A stretch of 64,000 nt of DNA from Zoroaster sp. YZ-2022. Lineage: Eukaryota > Echinodermata > Asteroidea > Forcipulatida > Zoroasteridae. The stretch lies in contig CM055819.1 of the NCBI GenBank assembly GCA_029582265.1, positions 40,972,761 through 41,036,760 on the forward strand, given 5' to 3'. The notes beneath the pieces were generated by a model. The model saw only the letters and a list, made by a program, of their open reading frames with translations. It had not been told where the DNA came from and did not search any database. Positions within the stretch are counted from its first letter, which is position 1. The number at the start of each line of letters is the position of its first letter. A program made the position numbers and the translations under genes. Below are positions 1-11,911 of the stretch, in pieces.

Positions 1-66
1 GTTAAGACATGGCTGGTTAAGACATGGCTGGTTATTAGACATGGCTGGTTAAGACAGCATGGCTGA
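1..66. repeat. Tandem repeat of a 15-mer, four copies
   Basis: The unit GTTAAGACATGGCTG occurs four times in a row, the last two with small indels. The array is cut by the window edge, so its full length is unknown. No coding signal is associated with it. Confidence 0.85.
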
Positions 67-1734
67 TCAAAATCAGAGCAGCGCGCATGAGCATTGCCCG
101 CAACTTTTAGCCTGCACACAAAGCAGAGTGATGAAGTTTGTTTCACGTCATGCCGACAGCTGCCTTGGCACTTTGAAAGTGTTTTGTGTGACTGTCCACA
201 AAATGTGAATTTTTTCCTATTTCTATTTGTCCAACTACATTTCTAAATGGAAATAAAAGTTTCACGCTTGGTCGTTACCAGATATTGGACATGGCCACTG
301 GCAATAAATGACCATAAATGTATACACATGTAAATCAGCCACTGCTACATGTACATGTAAGAATAATTCTGATTATATTATCAATTTGTTAGTGTATGCT
401 GGAACATTATGTAATCAATATGAAGATCCCCAGGAATTAAGGTCAGCAAGGTCATGGATGCAATACAACATCCACAATATAAATAACTGTCTGTAACATG
501 CACATTTAAAGTGGGGCTAAGCAAATATCAATAGTTGACCCTTGCCCCAGTTACATGTACATACGAGAGGTTTGTCATTATGAAACTAAACAACACAAGT
601 TGTATTATTCCAACCCAAGAAAAAATATTGTAATAAGTCATTTTGTCCAAACCTCGTCTCAAATTCAGAAAAGCTGAACGTTCAACTGGGGGGGGGGGGA
701 GGGGGGGGATGACCTGTCTTACATTGACACGTCTTACATTGACACGTTACAACATCACCAATATATACTGAGACGCAATAGAAACTAATTACCACTTTTT
801 CGACCTTAAATTATCAGTAATTACAATGCACAAATGTAATATGTGCACTTGCGGTAAAGTGGATACAGATGGGATCCAGTACAGTGGACAAAACGTGGAC
901 ATTTCCTCAATAAAATGCCAACATTTCTAATCCAAATTGTTGTGTTGTCTTATTTTGAACCATTTCAATTTTACGCTATTCCAAAACAAGTGGTAAATTT
1001 CTATTACGTCTCAGTATATAAATCATATTATGTTGTTTCCTTATGACTACATACTGTATATACCTCTCAAAATGAGGAAAGGTAAATTATTAATATTTGC
1101 TTAGAGTCCAACAAGTTCAGTTGTACATGTACACACCAGTGTAGTACATGTACATACACGTATACATACATTAATGTATATGGTGCTCATCACTGTTCAA
1201 ATACATGTACATGTACTACATGTACATGTACCAGTGCTTCCACTTTTAATGTCTTTTTAAATGAACTAGTTGCATGAGAAATAAAAATTATTAAAGCGCA
1301 ACCGTACCCTTGAAACTAGACCCTTGCAAATTTTACTAGCATGGGTGCAGGTAGGCAGAGCTATATAGGCAGCCTACATTGTATTTCATTGCCGTACATG
1401 TACATGTATGTTAGGAACGACATGTACAATTTTCATTCTGAAAGATTTTGTGCTTTTCTCAACAACATGCAATTGCAATCCTGTAACATATATGGCTTAC
1501 TGCAACTTTCACATTCAAAACGTAAATGTGTATATATACATGTAGGGGGCTATAATTAAATGCTTTGGCTGATTTTAGGAAAATATAAGGAACATAAGAA
1601 ATCTGAGGGAATTTTTTCTGTTAATTTCATAACAGAAATATACGTACATGTATGCAAGTGTGAAAAGTGGAAGCACTGACATACGTATATATATGTCACC
1701 AGACATGCCAGAGCTTACATATATAGTAGGCCTA
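67..1734. other. Unique AT-rich sequence, no gene seen
   Basis: Short open frames here have no recognisable domain or splice context. The visible structure is a G-rich run near 690-708, followed by two copies of CTTACATTGACACG, and runs of the TACATGTA word at about 1127-1225 and 1396-1410. Confidence 0.6.
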
Positions 1735-1882
1735 TATGAAAAGGTCATTTAAAAAGCATGCCAGAATTCCAATCGATTCAAGCAATTTTGGCTGAAATTG
1801 GACATCATTTAAAAAAAAAAAATGGAAACTTATGCGCACGGAGACCAGAAACCAGAGATTTTTTTTTTTTTTTTTTTTTTAG
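1735..1882. repeat. Partial copy of the CTGGTTTCTGG-ended MITE family
   Basis: The segment contains an AATTCCAATCGATT core, an A-run, and the end GACCAGAAACCAGAGA followed by poly-T. The same end and core occur at 26462-26750, 56352-56711 and 57821-58186. Only one terminus is recognisable here, so this is a truncated copy. Confidence 0.55.
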
Positions 1883-2006
1883 CCTATTCAAAGATTTGTA
1901 AATAAAAAAAAGGAAATTATTTGGATGAGCATTCTCATAAGCTGTAGACTGCACATGAACATACATAGCATCAGCACTTAAGGAATTTGATGAACTGTAC
2001 ATATAT

Positions 2007-2210
2007 CACTATGAACATCTCCTCCGTGAATGCACCGTGAAAGCTCAGTGAATTGCACTTTTTCCGTGAATTTCACGGCGCTCGTTCCCATTTCACTGTG
2101 TGGTCACGGTGTGAGAGCACCGTGAATGCACGGTGAAACCACCGTTAAACAAATCTTTTGTTTGGTCCTCGGTGAAAGCTGGGTGAAAACGCGGTGAACC
2201 TCGAAAGCTC
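2007..2210 (+). repeat. Left terminal and subterminal repeats of the CACTA-like element
   Basis: The terminal inverted repeat is followed by about ten copies of CCGTGAA, CGGTGAA or their complements at irregular spacing. The matching right end is 10410-10554. Confidence 0.75.
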
Positions 2211-3929
2211 AGTTGAGGCCGGCTCATTAACTACATCAAAGGAAGTTATCCTCTTGCCCATTGTTGACGCTTTTGTGCATGTGATAATCCCTCTTGGATG
2301 GAAGGTAAACACACTAAACATAACGGTACTGTTGGTATTTTGGCAATGATGGGTTCTGTATTTGGTTGAGTTATAGGTTGCTTGAAAAATTCTGCTACGA
2401 CTTGACGGGCAGGTTACATTTTCGGCATTGCAATTTGCGTGCGCTGATCGTTTGCAACGATACAGGGGCCCTATTGCTTTTTGTTTGGCTTTCTTTAGCA
2501 GTAGAGGAAAATACAGTAGGCCTTCGATGTCTGTTAACAATAAATGTAACTGTGAAATGATTAAATTCGCTGCCAAGGCTCATAGAAAACACAATTCTGG
2601 CAGCTACAACAATCCTCTTTAACCCCGGCAGGACTTTGGCCGAAGGGCGGTCTCGTGTTTTGTATGTTTGCAAATTTATTTATGTTATTGTTTATGAACC
2701 CGGTGAGGTTTATAGTTTTGCGATATGACTCGATTAACGAACGTCGTTTTATTCACGTATCGTACCCGTGACTTGTATAGTGTGAGAGCCCGCGAAACCG
2801 TTGTTGCAATCATTCACGGTGACCTCTAGTGCACGTTCAAAATGCATGCGCCGCCGATTACCAGCCAGCGACCATGTGCTCGCGATCGCAGCCGGCCGGG
2901 GAACCCCGTAACAACACACTTGCTTACCACACGCAGTCCTCATTTTATTTCCAGGATCGTAAACATTACCAACGTCGAAGTGTCTGGGTTCCTTCCTCCA
3001 TGATTCATGTGTTTCTACTTTTTCCGTGCTATGATGTACTTTATGCTTTACAAGGAATCGAATTGTTTTTATTCAAAGCAAATGGATTAATAAAATGATA
3101 CTTGGCTTGTCACTTGAAATAATTTATTTGGCAATAGGCCTATGTATTTGTTTAATCCAGCATTGGTGTGCAGGAATAGTAATGCAATAATGTGTAATGC
3201 AATGGGCGATGGTCAACCTGGGATTTTTAGAACTGAAAGTTAACCCATAAACTTTAATATAAACAGGAAACTGAACATCAACAAGTTACCCTAAATATAC
3301 AGCTTTTAGGCCTAGTCATGCACACGTATCAAAACGATGCGCTAAATAGTGTTTAAAGTTTATATTGATGATTTATATGTACGAAGTTTTAATACCTTGA
3401 CGGTTGTGCCTACACTTGTCATTGATAACAGATCGAATCATTACAAAGCGGCTTTAATTTGTTCTTCTCCATGGAACTGTCGCTCTACAACATCTTACAA
3501 TAATAAAACTAATTTTCTGTCTAATCTGTCTTTCGTTATTTTTCCTCCTTACTCAAAACATAGTGCCATCAAAATTAGAGTTTTTCGTTACATGAGATGA
3601 GAAAAAGGGACATCAAACCTCGGACGAATGACGATGCTCATTGATTGTTGATTATATCAATAAAATAATAATCATGAAGTTAAATTATCAAAACCGTAAG
3701 AAGATGATAGTCCATAATAAATTGGTTTCACACACAGCAGCTGCTTCCACAGGTCATGTCCCTGACGTGCTGATACAATACGTGGGTAGTACACTTGGAA
3801 GGAGCCAGGCTGAAGTGCGCCCTCTTCGTTCAAGAATTGTTTTCTTTAAAAAAAAATGTTTTCATTCCCAACAATTCACAACGATTAAACTTCACAAAAT
3901 TGTGTTATGATAGCTGAGTTAAAAATCGA
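2211..3929. other. Left interior of the CACTA-like element, no transposase recognised
   Basis: Open frames up to about 143 codons are present but I recognise no domain. The stretch 2740-2960 is unusually CpG-rich for the window, with further CACGGTGA words, and could be an old promoter or 5-prime region of the element. This is inferred from composition and position only. Confidence 0.4.
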
Positions 3930-5690
3930 ATCATGTCTTGAATTTTCAATAACATACATGAAGCCGCTAAGAAATAATGAGCAAATTTGTTGACAAATTT
4001 AAGACTCTTTGCTCAAGTGGAGTGTCGTGGCCGAGCGGTCTAGCGCACCGAACTCAAGTTCTGGTGTTGCCAGCAGCAGGGTGTGGGTTCGAGCCCCGGT
4101 CGTGACACTTGTGTCCTTGAGCAAGATACTTAACCATAATTGCTTCGTCCTTCGGATGGGACGTTAAGCCGTAGGTCCCGTGTACTAGATTAAGTAATGC
4201 ACGTAAAGAACCCAGAACACTTATCGTGGAAGTGTAAGGGGTTTACCGATGTTCTGGTTCACATTGCAAGCGCTCTTGTTTACAGGTTTCCTCAGGCTTT
4301 CGAGCTTACAGTGCTTAAGTGCGCTTTTCTGAGGCATCCCTTGGTTTCATTACCAGAAATGATAAATGAAATGAAATGAAATGAAAGTACGAGGTGCCCA
4401 ATATCGATCAGTGAACTTCCATAAACAGAGATTGCCCGGCCGAACGCGTCGCACGTCGGTATGGGGTCGACCGCGTGCAGCGTGTACCAGATTCATTCCT
4501 TGTGTCTCTTCGTTGAAGATTTCTTTCTTAGAAATCCTTGCCAAAAAATCACAACGCTTTTATTAAACGTCACCAAAATTGTCTCATGATATCGGACCAT
4601 AAGTTCAAATCATGTCTTGAATTTTCAATGACCTACATGAAGCCGCTAAGAAATAATGAGCAAATTTGTTGACAAATTTAAGACTGCACTTTGCACAAGT
4701 ACGACTGACTTCCACTGTAGAGATGTTTAAGAAATCCTTGCCAAAAAATCACAACGCTTTTATTAAACGTCACCAAAATTGTCTCATGATATCGGACCAT
4801 AAGTTCGAATCATGTCTTGAATTTTCAATAACATACATGTACATGAAGCCGCTAAGAAATAATGAGCATATTTGTTGACAAATTTGAGACTCTTTAAATT
4901 CCTCAAGTACGAGGTGCCAAATATCGATCAGTGAACTTCCATAAACAGAGATTGCCCGGCCGAACGCGTCGCACGTCGGCATGGGGTCGACCGCGTGCAG
5001 CGTGTACCAGATTCATTCCTTGTGTCTCTTCGTTGAAGATTTCTTTCTTAGAAATCCTTGCCAAAAAATCACAACGCTTTTATTAAACGTCACCAAAATT
5101 GTCTCATGATATCGGACCATAAGTTCGAATCATGTCTTGAATTTTCAATGACCTACATGAAGCCGCTAAGAAATAATGAGCAAATTTGTTGACAAATTTA
5201 AGACTGCACTTTGCACAAGTACGACTGACTTCCACTGTAGAGATGTTTAAGAAATCCTTGCCAAAAAATCACAACGCTTTTATTAAACGTCACCAAAATT
5301 GTCTCATGATATCGGACCATAAGTTCGAATCATGTCTTGAATTTTCAATAACATACATGAAGCCGCTAAGAAATAATGAGCAAATTTGTTGACAAATTTG
5401 AGACTCTTTAAATTCCTCAAGTACGAGGTGCCAAATATCGATCAGTGAACTTCCATAAACAGAGATTGCCCGGTCGAACGCGTCGCACGTCGGCATGGGG
5501 TCGACTGCAGCAGCGTACCAGATTCATTCCTTGTGTCTCTTCGTTGAAGATTTCTTTCTTAGAAATCCTTGCCAAAAAATCACAACGCTTTTATTAAACG
5601 TCACCAAAATTGTCTCATGATATCGGACCATAAGTTCGAATCATGTCTTGAATTTTCAATGACCTACATGAAGCCGCTAAGAAATAATTA
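3930..5690 (+). repeat. Tandem array with a unit of about 515 bp
   Basis: Units begin at GTACGAGGTGCC near 4386, 4907 and 5420, and the copies are almost identical. Each unit contains two copies of a sub-block of about 150 bp running from GAAATCCTTGCC to TTGACAAATTTAAGACT. Short frames recur because the repeat recurs, not because it is coding. The array is interrupted by a SINE at 4019-4385. Confidence 0.85.
4019..4385 (+). mobile_element. SINE A copy 1 (tRNA-Leu-derived)
   Basis: The head resembles a tRNA: an A-box region GTGGCCGAGCGGTCTAG, an anticodon-arm-like ACTCAAGTTCTGG as in tRNA-Leu(CAA), and a B box GGTTCGAGCCC. A shared body follows (TTGAGCAAGATACTTAACC, then GGATGGGACGTTAAGCC), with an (AAATG)n tail. 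It sits inside the 515-bp satellite, which resumes straight after the tail, and AAGT on both sides fits a short target duplication. It is not a functional tRNA gene because the body continues well past the tRNA. Confidence 0.85.
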
Positions 5691-6968
5691 AGAATTATAC
5701 TCTATGGAGTAGGTGGCAATCCTATTTTCAGTATTTTTGACCCAAAAATGATTACGCTTGTTTTCAACTTAAAAACCAAAAAGTCATGATATCGCGACAG
5801 GAGTTCACATCATGTCTGAAAATGTCAACGTGGTACATGCACAAAATAAATTATTATGGAGAAAATTGAAAACAATTAAGAATTATACTCTATGGAGTAG
5901 GTGGCAATCCTATTTTCAGTATTTTTGACCCAAAAATGATTACGCTTGTTTTCAACCTAAAAACCAAAAAGTCATGATATCGCGACAGGAGTTAACATCA
6001 TGTCTGAAAATTTCAACGTGGTACATGCACAAAATAAATTATTATGGAGAAAATTGAAAAAAATTAAGAATTATACTCTATGGAATAGGTGGCAATCCTA
6101 TTTTCAGTATTTTTGCCCCAAAAATGATTACGCTTGTTTTCAACCTAAAAACCAAAAAGTCATGATATCGCGACAGGAGTTCACATCATGTCTGAAAATT
6201 TCAACGTGGTACATGCACAAAATAAATTATTATGGAGAAAATTGAAAACAATTAAGAATTATACTCTATGGAGTAGGTGGCAATCCTATTTTCAGTATTT
6301 TTGACCCAAAAATGATTACGCTTGTTTTCAACCTAAAAACCAAAAAGTCATGATATCGCGACAGGAGTTAACATCATGTCTGAAAATTTCAACGTGGTAC
6401 ATGCACAAAATAAATTATTATGGAGAAAATTGAAAAAAATTAAGAATTATACTCTATGGAGTAGGTGGCAATCCTATTTTCAGTATTTTTGCCCCAAAAA
6501 TGATTACGCTTGTTTTCAACCTAAAAACCAAAAAGTCATGATATCGCGACAGGAGTTCACATCATGTCTGAAAATTTCAACGTGGTACATGCACAAAATA
6601 AATTGTTATGGAGAAAATTGAAAACAATTAAATACTCTAATGGAGTAGGTGGCAATCCTATTTTCAGTATTTTTGACCCAAAAATGATTACGCTTGTTTT
6701 CAACCTAAAAACCCAAAAGTCATGATATCGCGACAGGAGTTCACATCATGTCTGAAAATTTCAACGTGGTACATGCACAAAATAAATTGTTATGGAGAAA
6801 ATTGAAAAAAATTAAGAATTATACTCTATGGAGTACATGTAGGTGGCAATCCTATTTTCAGTATTTTTGACCCAAAAATGATTACGCTTGTTTTCAACCT
6901 AAAAACCAAAAAGTCATGATATCGCGACAGGAGTTCACATCATGTCTGAAAATTTCAACGTGGTACAT
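5691..6968 (+). repeat. Tandem array with a unit of about 188 bp
   Basis: Nearly seven units contain CTATGGAGTAGGTGGC, TCATGATATCGCGACAGG and CAACGTGGTACATGC. The unit is a diverged relative of the neighbouring 515-bp repeat: TCATGATATCG and ATCATGTCT and their spacing are shared. One unit carries an extra CATGTA at 6834-6841. The array breaks at 6968 by insertion of a mobile element and resumes at 8905. Confidence 0.85.
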
Positions 6969-8908
6969 GGGCAATTCTTTGGTAACGGAATTACGCCCAT
7001 TTGTCACTTTGTCAAGGATTATTCTTTCCCAAGAAAATATGTTCTATGCTAGGCAACTCATCTAAACATGGAAAGGGAGCCAAGACCCAATAGAATTGAT
7101 TGACCGCTAAAAAAAAAAAAATCCCACAAGATTACCCTTTAAGGGGCGGAGCTTAATATCGGTAACGGAATTACGGACGGAGGACAAGCATATTTGAGTT
7201 CTCGCATAAATTAATAAAACTCTCTGAAGTTTTGAAATTTTAAAATTGGACACTACCTGTTATTTGTAGAGTTCAGGGTTGTTGTTAACTACAATGCAGA
7301 ACAAAGTTGAAAAAATAATCACTCTTTTCATAATTTGCATTTTATTCACGGTAACGGAATTACGCCTGGGCGGTAACGGAATTACGCCATAGGTTTAATA
7401 GGTAAATGCAATACATTAACATTGAATTCAACATAAACTCATCACAATACAAATTTTAGAAGTTTATAAAATGGCACAAGGGGAAAGCTAGGTGAAAATT
7501 AGCAGATCAAAATGTAAATGTAGGCCTAAACATGTCTGGGCTTCATTTTTTAGGTCAAAGGTCAAGGTCAAATGAAAGTAGTCTGGTGATGGCTGCATTG
7601 CTGGTTAGCAGATTTTAGAATTTGCCTAATTAATAGACCAATCCGTTAAGCCCCACCCCTTTACATATTGACCAATCACAGGATTGCCTACATCACCACT
7701 GTACTTGAGGATTTTACCGTGGCTGACTTTTGGTGGCATACATGTAGCAAAGGCTGTGATTGGTCAACACGTTAAGGGCGAGCTTAATGGATTGATCTAT
7801 TGTAATCTTCCTAAAGGTAAAAATGGTCAAATAATATATAATGTGTCCTGGTTAAAACAAGGGCATGTACTGTACATGTACTTTAAATCCATTTAACATG
7901 TTTAAGAGGGAAATCTTTAATAGAAATATTTAACACATACATGATGAACTGCAGCAACAATAACAAATGTTCAATATTTGCTTCCTCAAATTTTTATTTT
8001 TTTTACATTCTGTGGTTGTTCCATGTTAAAAAACGTATTATAGATTTGGTAATTAATAACCATGCAAATGGAAACATTAGTACAGTTTTATTTCAAGTTT
8101 AGTATTTTCCTGAAAATGCGACCAAAGTGACTGAAGCGGCTGAATTGAGAAAGAAAATTGCCCTTGGAATATTTTTACGCATATGTTTATGGGTTTTAAA
8201 TGCTCAACTGTGCAATTTAGAGCATTTTAAATGGTTTTACATGTATTTATGTATTTTTTTTTTTACCGAAAATCGAATTTTACTATGAAAAATTGTCATG
8301 TACATAATCTGGAGGAAATGTGCATACTTTGTGCATGCGTAATTCCGTTACCGTAATTCCGTTACCGTTTCGTAATTCCGTTACCACTTGGAAAAATGCC
8401 AAGAAATTACTATTTTAAAGTTTTTATTTTTCATTTATGTTTATAGTAGGGTCTTTTCTCAACATACACGATTTGAAGAAAAAAACCAAGAAAATTTGTG
8501 AAATAAGTAACTTTTGCCATTTTTTCGGTAACGGAATTACGTGCTAATTTTGACATTTTTAAATGAAGGCCTACACTATATATATATATATATTTATATA
8601 TATAGATTTTTTTTTAATGACCCTGAGTAATGTTAGTAACTTGTAACATTATAAAATAAATCAAACCTTTTCCCTGTAATTCAGAAAGTAATACATACAC
8701 AAAATTTTATTTTTTTACCAAATCTGAACGTTTTTAATCATAAATTGCAAAAATCACTGTTTTTACCAGAAATATGTATTTTTTTTCAATTTCGTTTTTT
8801 GAACTGAATTCCCCATTTAATTGAGGTCTGGAAAAAGTACAAAAAAGGTTTAATATGTAAATATTTATTTTTGACATTTTTTCCTCTCCCATGGAGAATT
8901 GCCCACAT
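6965..8908. mobile_element. 1.9 kb TIR element studded with GGTAACGGAATTACG
   Basis: The ends are GGGCAATTCT (6969) and its complement AGAATTGCCC (8904), flanked by ACAT on both sides (6965-6968 and 8905-8908). The insertion splits a 188-bp satellite unit, and the unit continues in register after it, so the boundaries are firm. Inside are eight copies of GGTAACGGAATTACG: direct at 6981, 7161, 7350, 7372 and 8527, inverted at 8338, 8352 and 8371. No transposase frame is visible. The superfamily is not assigned: a 4-bp duplication is compatible with several animal DNA-transposon groups. Confidence 0.75.
7632..7802. mobile_element. MITE of about 170 bp nested in the 1.9 kb element
   Basis: The left arm (AATAGACCAATCCGTTAAGC ... 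TGACCAATCACAG) and its inverted counterpart at the right end match over about 50 bp with a few differences. No coding capacity. It is the third nesting level: CACTA-like element, GGGCAATTCT element, this MITE. Confidence 0.65.
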
Positions 8909-10399
8909 GCACAAAATAAATTGTTATGGAGAAAAAAAGGTACAAAGCCTTGCACATCTACGAGTTCGAGTGAATCACGCGCATCACCAGTGTGCCGACA
9001 AGGCAAGCTTTTTAACCGGGCCCAACTCAGGCTAATGGTACAGTGGTCAACTCGTTCATCACACTGGCACCCGACTAATGTCAGTACATGTACAATGTAC
9101 ATGTACAGAGTACATAATTACACATTGTACATTGCAACCGTACTGGCTGGGTGGATGCCGGGTGTTGATCAATATGCTTAACTTCATACTTCATTCCGTC
9201 TACCTCTTTCAATACTCTCATAGCCTTGGTTTACGCTTGTTTTCAACTTAAAAAAAACAAAAAGTCATGATATCGAGGCCTTTGTTCACATTTTGTGAGT
9301 AACATGATCCAAATCGCTTAACAAATATTTCTATTGCATGACAAGGTACATGTATGTGTTCTCGTCAATTAACAAGAAAACGCTTTCTGGCGCTATAGGC
9401 ATTGTACACAGCGCATAACGAATATTTATATTGGTTATTATGATGACGTATTGTTCTCGTTGGCCAATAGAACAAATTGTTACGCGCTATGCATAGGGCA
9501 TTGCACACGTGCTAACTCGTACATACCCTGAGTGCCTTCCAATGACTGGATCAAATTAGCGCGCGCGCTGGATCTTAGGATGAGAATGTAATTCCAGTTG
9601 GACGATAATTTGTTTGGTGACAATCAGTATTTTACACGCAAAGATCTAAATTACAGGTACACGTACATCATCTGACCAAAACATTTAAAGAAAAGTACGA
9701 TGCATGATATCTATTTATTTATTTACTTATATTAGAAATAAAATATGAAATGAGCCTTCTTTTCCTCTGTTATTAGAACAGAATCCGTTATTAATTAAAA
9801 GAAACATTATTATTGGCTCAAAAACAAATATGCACATAATAATAAGGTAACTGACAACTGTTGTTTATAATGCACGTTCTGATGCAAAATGCCTAAATTA
9901 CTAAATTACTAAAAACAGTGATTTGATTAAAAGTATTTAAAAAAAAAACATACGGGCGAGTGAAAAGGCTTGCGGGCTAGTGAAAAGTTTGGTTTACTAT
10001 AGCCCGGCCGGCGAGTGAAAAAAAAAGTTAAGGGAAAACCCTGAATTCTGGTTGATTATTCGTAGGAAATGGCTATAGGATTAGCGCGAACGCCCGTCCC
10101 CACATCAGCCGTGTTGATATAGGCCTGATGACTGGTGAATTATAATCGACGGCCGTGTACACGTCGTGGGAGCACGATCCTCCATGGATCAACGCGGAAT
10201 CTAGTCTGTGTTGTGTGTCGGTCCACGAATCTTCAGTCCCTGGATTTGTTTACTTGATAGGAACCGTTACGTGTGTTTTGACTAGACTAATCCATTCATC
10301 CAAGATAAGCGCACAATGGGAGAGGTTATTACTACTAAGCCTAAACCATGCCTTGCTTTTTGTGTCAGTACAATAGGATTAAAGCCACTGTATAACGAT
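8909..10399. other. Right interior of the CACTA-like element, no gene seen
   Basis: The stretch starts with the tail of the interrupted satellite unit. A fragment of the same satellite recurs near 9230-9275 (TCATGATATCG). A block near 9950-10045 ends GTTAAGGGAAAACCCTG, which resembles the terminus of a hAT-type element, but I could not find its partner. No convincing open frame. Confidence 0.45.
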
Positions 10400-10559
10400 A
10401 GGAGACATACACTCGGTGAATACTCGGTAAAAACACCGTGAACGAAACCACTGGGGCGTAAGCACCGTGAACTCGCCGTGAAAATGCATTTTCACGGAAA
10501 AAGTGCAATTCACCGAGCTTTAACGGTGCATTCACGGAGGAGATGTTCATAGTGTATGC

Positions 10560-10594
10560 ATCAATGATTCATCATGCCATGATGAATCATTGAT
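10560..10594. repeat. Perfect 17-bp-arm hairpin beside the CACTA-like right end
   Basis: ATCAATGATTCATCATG (10560-10576) is followed after one base by its exact inverted complement (10578-10594). It lies three bases outside the 3-bp target duplication. The role is unknown; it may mark a preferred insertion target or a separate tiny foldback. Confidence 0.8.
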
Positions 10595-10994
10595 AATGAA
10601 CATTAGAAAAACGTTTCATTTAATTGATTTTTCATTTAAATCCAGTATACAAACTTTTGGTACCAAGATACTGTATAAAATCAAAACCAACTTGTGAAGC
10701 TTATTTCATAATTTACTGTCATTCGTTCATTCCAATGTGACTTGAATATTTCCGTTTTGGATGTTAGTGAAATCATTTCAAAAAATTATTTCTGTTATCC
10801 GATGTCGGATAAGCAGATTACTATCATCAACTTTGTAAAATTGTGATCATTTATGTATTTTGAGATTACTAATAGTCCAGCAGTTTCTAAAGGATTTTTA
10901 CCGAGGAATTGTTTGAAACGTTTTCTTTCAATATACCAAAGCGCTGATTTGTGTAAGATTTATTGTACTTCACATACAGCATATTGACAACAAA

Positions 10995-11216
10995 ATAAGT
11001 AAGACTAATTGCGGTGACACCATGTGAAATTCTCAAATGAGTAGTAATTAGTTCTGAAAAGAACTGGAGGTACAACTCGACGTTTCAATCAGTGTGCTCT
11101 CCTGACGATCAGAGCATACTGATCGAAACGTCGAGTTGTACCTCCAGTTCTTTTCAGAACTAATTACTACTAAATTGAGAATTTCACATGGTGTCACCGC
11201 AAGTAGTCTTACTTAT
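10995..11216. mobile_element. Foldback MITE with arms of about 100 bp
   Basis: The left arm (10995-11097, containing GCGGTGACACCATGTG, GTTCTGAAAAGAACTGGAGG and ACAACTCGACGTTTC) is repeated as its inverted complement (about 11108-11216) around a loop of about 10 bases. Diverged or half copies occur at about 35005-35085, 40984-41070, 41805-41925 and 43748-43888, so it is a dispersed family. The near-identical arms suggest a young copy or arm correction. Confidence 0.8.
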
Positions 11217-11266
11217 ATTGACAAATAATTTTTAAAAAGGAGCATAAAATTATCACATACATGTAG

Positions 11267-11727
11267 CTAGCATGGATATAATACCACTACGTACCATGTA
11301 CCATAAGTACATGTAACTGGTACATGTATGTATGCTTTGGATGAATGAAATGAAATGAAATTGGATGAAAAAATACAAAGGGGCAAACTTAATTACATGT
11401 ACAGGCATACAATATTTTTTCAAAGGCCATTGCTGGCTACATATACAATGTACATGTAATTAACATTAAAATAAGCAAAGTAAGCAATAAGCTAACAGTA
11501 CAAATGTATGTACATGTTGTAGCTAGCATGGATATAATACACCTGCATGTACCATTAGTAAACTACATGTAGTATATATATATGCTTTAGATGAATTAAA
11601 TAAATACATGAATGCATGACAAAAATTAAATAGCGACAGTTAAGACTTAATTACACATTTAGAAATATTTTACAAAGAGCATTGCTGGCTACAGATAAAC
11701 AATAATGAGGCTGCAATAATTGAAGCA
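11267..11727 (+). repeat. Diverged direct duplication, two units of about 210-250 bp
   Basis: TAGCTAGCATGGATATAAT begins both units (about 11266 and 11520), and both run to CATTGCTGGCTACA near 11440 and 11690. The units differ by substitutions and by the number and position of ACATGT words. Confidence 0.65.
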
Positions 11728-11754
11728 GAAAAGATGAATGGTACATGTACATGT

Positions 11755-11782
11755 ATCATAATAATAATAATAATAATAATAT
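11755..11782 (-). mobile_element. Detached tail of SINE A copy 2
   Basis: The (ATA)n run directly left of the 4.6 kb element corresponds to the (ATT)n tail of a minus-strand SINE whose body lies at 16353-16606. The element inserted between tail and body. Confidence 0.7.
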
Positions 11783-11911
11783 GGCCAATTCCAGCGTGAC
11801 TCACGGGACAAATGATGGCAAATTTGAATCTTTTAACTGACTGACAAAAATATAGAAGCAGAGTAACTACTGAAACTTCATTCAATTATAAAGTACTAAT
11901 GATGATATTGA

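Larger units (their letters stand above)
2004..10557. mobile_element. CACTA/EnSpm-like DNA transposon, 8.5 kb, heavily nested
   Basis: The left end at 2007 begins CACTATGAACATCTCC and the right end at 10554 is its inverted complement. The inverted similarity runs about 55 bp with few mismatches (left 2007-2063, right about 10495-10554). Both ends are flanked by TAT (2004-2006 and 10555-10557), a 3-bp target duplication. CACTA termini with a 3-bp duplication define the CACTA/EnSpm superfamily. Subterminal regions (2020-2210 and 10410-10535) carry many direct and inverted copies of CCGTGAA and CGGTGAA, typical transposase-binding subterminal repeats in this group. I see no intact transposase. 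The interior holds satellites, a SINE and a second element, so this is probably a non-autonomous or decayed copy that grew by nested insertion. Confidence 0.75.

Noticed and set aside
2145..2673. Frames of 143 and 92 codons near the CACTA-like left end as transposase
   Set aside because: They overlap on the same strand in different frames, lack any transposase motif and include the subterminal repeats.
4021..4108. Apparent tRNA-Leu gene (and similar heads at 14594, 16520-16606, 47311, 61218)
   Set aside because: The tRNA-like head continues into a shared SINE body with a simple-repeat tail, and the copies are diverged and dispersed. They are retroposons, not tRNA genes.
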